64,000 nt of DNA from Agrobacterium vitis (GTDB lineage Bacteria > Pseudomonadota > Alphaproteobacteria > Rhizobiales > Rhizobiaceae): positions 744,001 through 808,000 of the forward strand of contig NZ_CP118259.1 of NCBI RefSeq assembly GCF_013337045.2, written 5' to 3'. The position numbers and the translations under genes are program-made. Shown piece after piece: positions 62,689 through 64,000 of this stretch (within the stretch, counting starts at the first letter, position 1; each line of letters begins with the position of its first letter). Under the pieces are notes generated by a model that worked only from the letters and a program-made list of their open reading frames with translations, did not search any database and had not been told where the DNA came from.

Positions 62689-63597
62689 ATGAAAATCAAG
62701 GCCGTTTTCAACCGGGAGGGCGGGACCTTTCGCACCACCGACATGGATGCCTATTGCGCACGCGCCGAGCAAATCTTCCGCGATGCCGGTCATGAGATCG
62801 AAACCATGGCTGTTGATGGTCGTGATATCGTCAAGACCCTCGAGGCGGCTGCAAAGCAGGGGTATGACGCGCTGATCGCCGGTGGCGGCGACGGGACCAT
62901 ATCGACGGCCGCCGGCATTGCCTGGAAAGCCGGTCTGCCGCTCGGCGTCGTACCCGCCGGGACTATGAACCTGTTTGCACGCTCGCTGAAACTGCCGCTC
63001 GATATCTGGCAGGTTCTGGAGGTGCTGGCCTCTGCGGAGGTCCAATCCGTTGATATTGCCACTGCCAATGGTCAGCCCTATGTCCACCAGTTTTCTGCGG
63101 GCCTGCATGCCCGAATGGTCCGCCTGCGCAACCGGATGGATTATGCCTCGCGCTTTGGCAAAATGCGGGCCAGCACCAGCGCAGCGATCAGCGTGATGTT
63201 CAATCCGCCTCGCTTCGACGTCGTTTTCGATATCGACGCTGATGGACGCCAGGATAGCAAGGAAGTGTCCGCCGTTTCGGTTTGCAACAACCCGGTTGGG
63301 ACCAATCCGTTATTTTATGCCGATGATATAACCACCGGGCAACTCGGGATTTATCTTGCAGCCCCACTCGATTCGGTCGGATTGGCGGGATTGGCGATTG
63401 ATATTCTGCGCGGCAAACTCACGGAAAACCAGGCTGTCACATCGGCCACCTCACAAATCGTCAAGCTGCATTTCCCAAAACACCGTCACGGCGTCGCCTG
63501 CGTGATCGATGGAGAACTGCTGCACATGCCTCGCGATGTAGAGATCAGAATTCATCCCGGGGAACTGAAGGTCTTGGCACCAGCCCTTCAGGTATAG
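62689..63597 (+). CDS. Diacylglycerol-kinase-type lipid kinase
   Basis: A 302-residue member of the DAGK catalytic / YegS-BmrU family. The nucleotide-binding region has ALIAGGGDGTISTAAGIAWKA (near residue 65) and PLGVVPAGTMNLFARSL. The C-terminal domain has VIDGELLHMPRDVEIRIHPG. It probably phosphorylates a lipid such as diacylglycerol or a sphingolipid-like substrate at the membrane. An aaaaggag site precedes the ATG, and it ends at a strong terminator. Confidence 0.9.
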   Translation: MKIKAVFNREGGTFRTTDMDAYCARAEQIFRDAGHEIETMAVDGRDIVKTLEAAAKQGYDALIAGGGDGTISTAAGIAWKAGLPLGVVPAGTMNLFARSLKLPLDIWQVLEVLASAEVQSVDIATANGQPYVHQFSAGLHARMVRLRNRMDYASRFGKMRASTSAAISVMFNPPRFDVVFDIDADGRQDSKEVSAVSVCNNPVGTNPLFYADDITTGQLGIYLAAPLDSVGLAGLAIDILRGKLTENQAVTSATSQIVKLHFPKHRHGVACVIDGELLHMPRDVEIRIHPGELKVLAPALQV

Positions 63598-63609
63598 CGC
63601 ACATCATAG

Positions 63610-63634
63610 AAACGCCCGGCTGAGCCGGGCGTTT
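63610..63634 (+). terminator. Rho-independent terminator of the lipid kinase gene
   Basis: A perfect 11-bp stem (aaacgcccggc / gccgggcgttt) with a tga loop, 12 bp after the stop. The trailing run is short. Confidence 0.85.
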
Positions 63635-63652
63635 AAACTGTCACACTTTCCC

Positions 63653-63757
63653 TAGAGCATCGTACAGAAAATCGGAACCAGCACGATGCTCTGAGTTTTT
63701 GTTTGCGCATCGGATTTATCCGAAAACCGGTTCTTAACTTTCGGTCCGATGCGCTAA
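63653..63757 (-). repeat. RIME-type repeat, copy 2
   Basis: Read on the minus strand, it has the same two-palindrome order as the copy at 58074-58176: gcgcatcggaccgaaag ... ccgatgcgc, then agagcatcgtgct ... gtacgatgctcta. It lies just after the end of an ABC ATPase gene. Confidence 0.85.
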
Positions 63758-63761
63758 AGCT

Positions 63762-64000
63762 TTAATGCGTAAACGCAGCCGCAATCAAGGCCTTGGTATA
63801 GTCCTCGGCGGGGCTTTCGAAAATGTCTTCCGTCGGCCCTTCCTCTACAATTTTGCCGTTCTTCATCACGATCACATGGTCGGAAATCGCCTTGATCACC
63901 GAAAGGTCATGGCTGATGAACACGTAGGACAGATCATGTTTCTGCTGCAGGTCGCGTAGCAACTCGATCACCTGCCGCTGCACGGAACGGTCCAGGGCCG
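63762..64000 (-). CDS. Peptide-type ABC transporter ATPase, C-terminal end (rest outside window)
   Basis: The last 78 residues of an ABC ATPase. ALDRSVQRQVIELLRDLQQK is the region after the Walker B / D-loop, and YVFISHDLSVIKAISDHVIV contains the H-loop histidine. The ending EEGPTEDIFESPAEDYTKAL is typical of oligopeptide/dipeptide and microcin-C-type (YejF) ATPases. It couples ATP hydrolysis to solute uptake. The start and the permease genes are outside the window. Confidence 0.9.
   Translation of the reverse strand, partial: ALDRSVQRQVIELLRDLQQKHDLSYVFISHDLSVIKAISDHVIVMKNGKIVEEGPTEDIFESPAEDYTKALIAAAFTH

Overview
The window is a piece of an alphaproteobacterial chromosome, almost certainly Rhizobiaceae (Agrobacterium / Allorhizobium / Rhizobium group). 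The reasons are a feuPQ-cycHJKL (ccmIEFH)-degP-two-component-glnE-pleC-pepN gene order that I know from rhizobia, RIME-type palindromic repeats, an IS427-type IS5 element, and high-GC coding sequence with very short ATGA gene overlaps.

Region 1 (1-15.3 kb) is a gene transfer agent (RcGTA-like) structural cluster. It runs from the C-terminal part of the portal protein through a small membrane protein, prohead protease, major capsid protein, connector, head-closure, tail terminator, tail tube, two tail chaperones, a very short tape measure, distal tail, iron-sulfur hub, NlpC/P60 peptidase and the TIM-barrel 'megatron', and ends with a holin-like protein. Three things are unusual. An antisense MFS transporter gene sits between the tail-terminator and tail-tube genes. 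A free-standing sialidase/Asp-box-like beta-propeller gene with its own terminator sits between tape measure and distal tail gene. The last two tail genes both carry frame lesions: a C-terminal deletion/frameshift in the peptidase and a one-base frameshift in the megatron. The cluster may therefore be decaying, or these positions contain sequence errors.

Region 2 (15.4-35.6 kb) is conserved core chromosome. It holds a FeuN-like secreted protein with the FeuP/FeuQ two-component pair, a 17-kDa-antigen-like lipoprotein, the cytochrome c maturation operon ccmI-ccmE-ccmF-ccmH, a DegP protease, a second two-component pair, glnE, and (opposite strand) a PleC-type PAS histidine kinase and aminopeptidase N.

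Region 3 (35.6-53.6 kb) is mixed metabolism and transport. It contains a soluble chemoreceptor-like protein with inverted domain order, DMT and MFS transporters, a tandem winged-helix regulator in AT-rich DNA, a pair of overlapping short ORFs, a divergent uracil-DNA glycosylase, a YegD-type Hsp70, an RND efflux operon (adaptor, pump, small membrane protein), an SDR, ETF-ubiquinone oxidoreductase whose 3' end is tandemly repeated, and a branched-chain aminotransferase preceded by a perfect 12-bp inverted repeat.

Region 4 (53.6-64 kb) is accessory in character. It has a secreted tyrosinase, a cyclopropane fatty acid synthase, an AT-rich five-repeat beta-propeller protein beside an IS5-family element inserted at the edge of a RIME repeat, MgtE with a structured leader, an MFS exporter, a diacylglycerol-kinase-type lipid kinase, and the C-terminal end of a peptide-type ABC ATPase. 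I saw no tRNA, rRNA, CRISPR array or phage attachment site.
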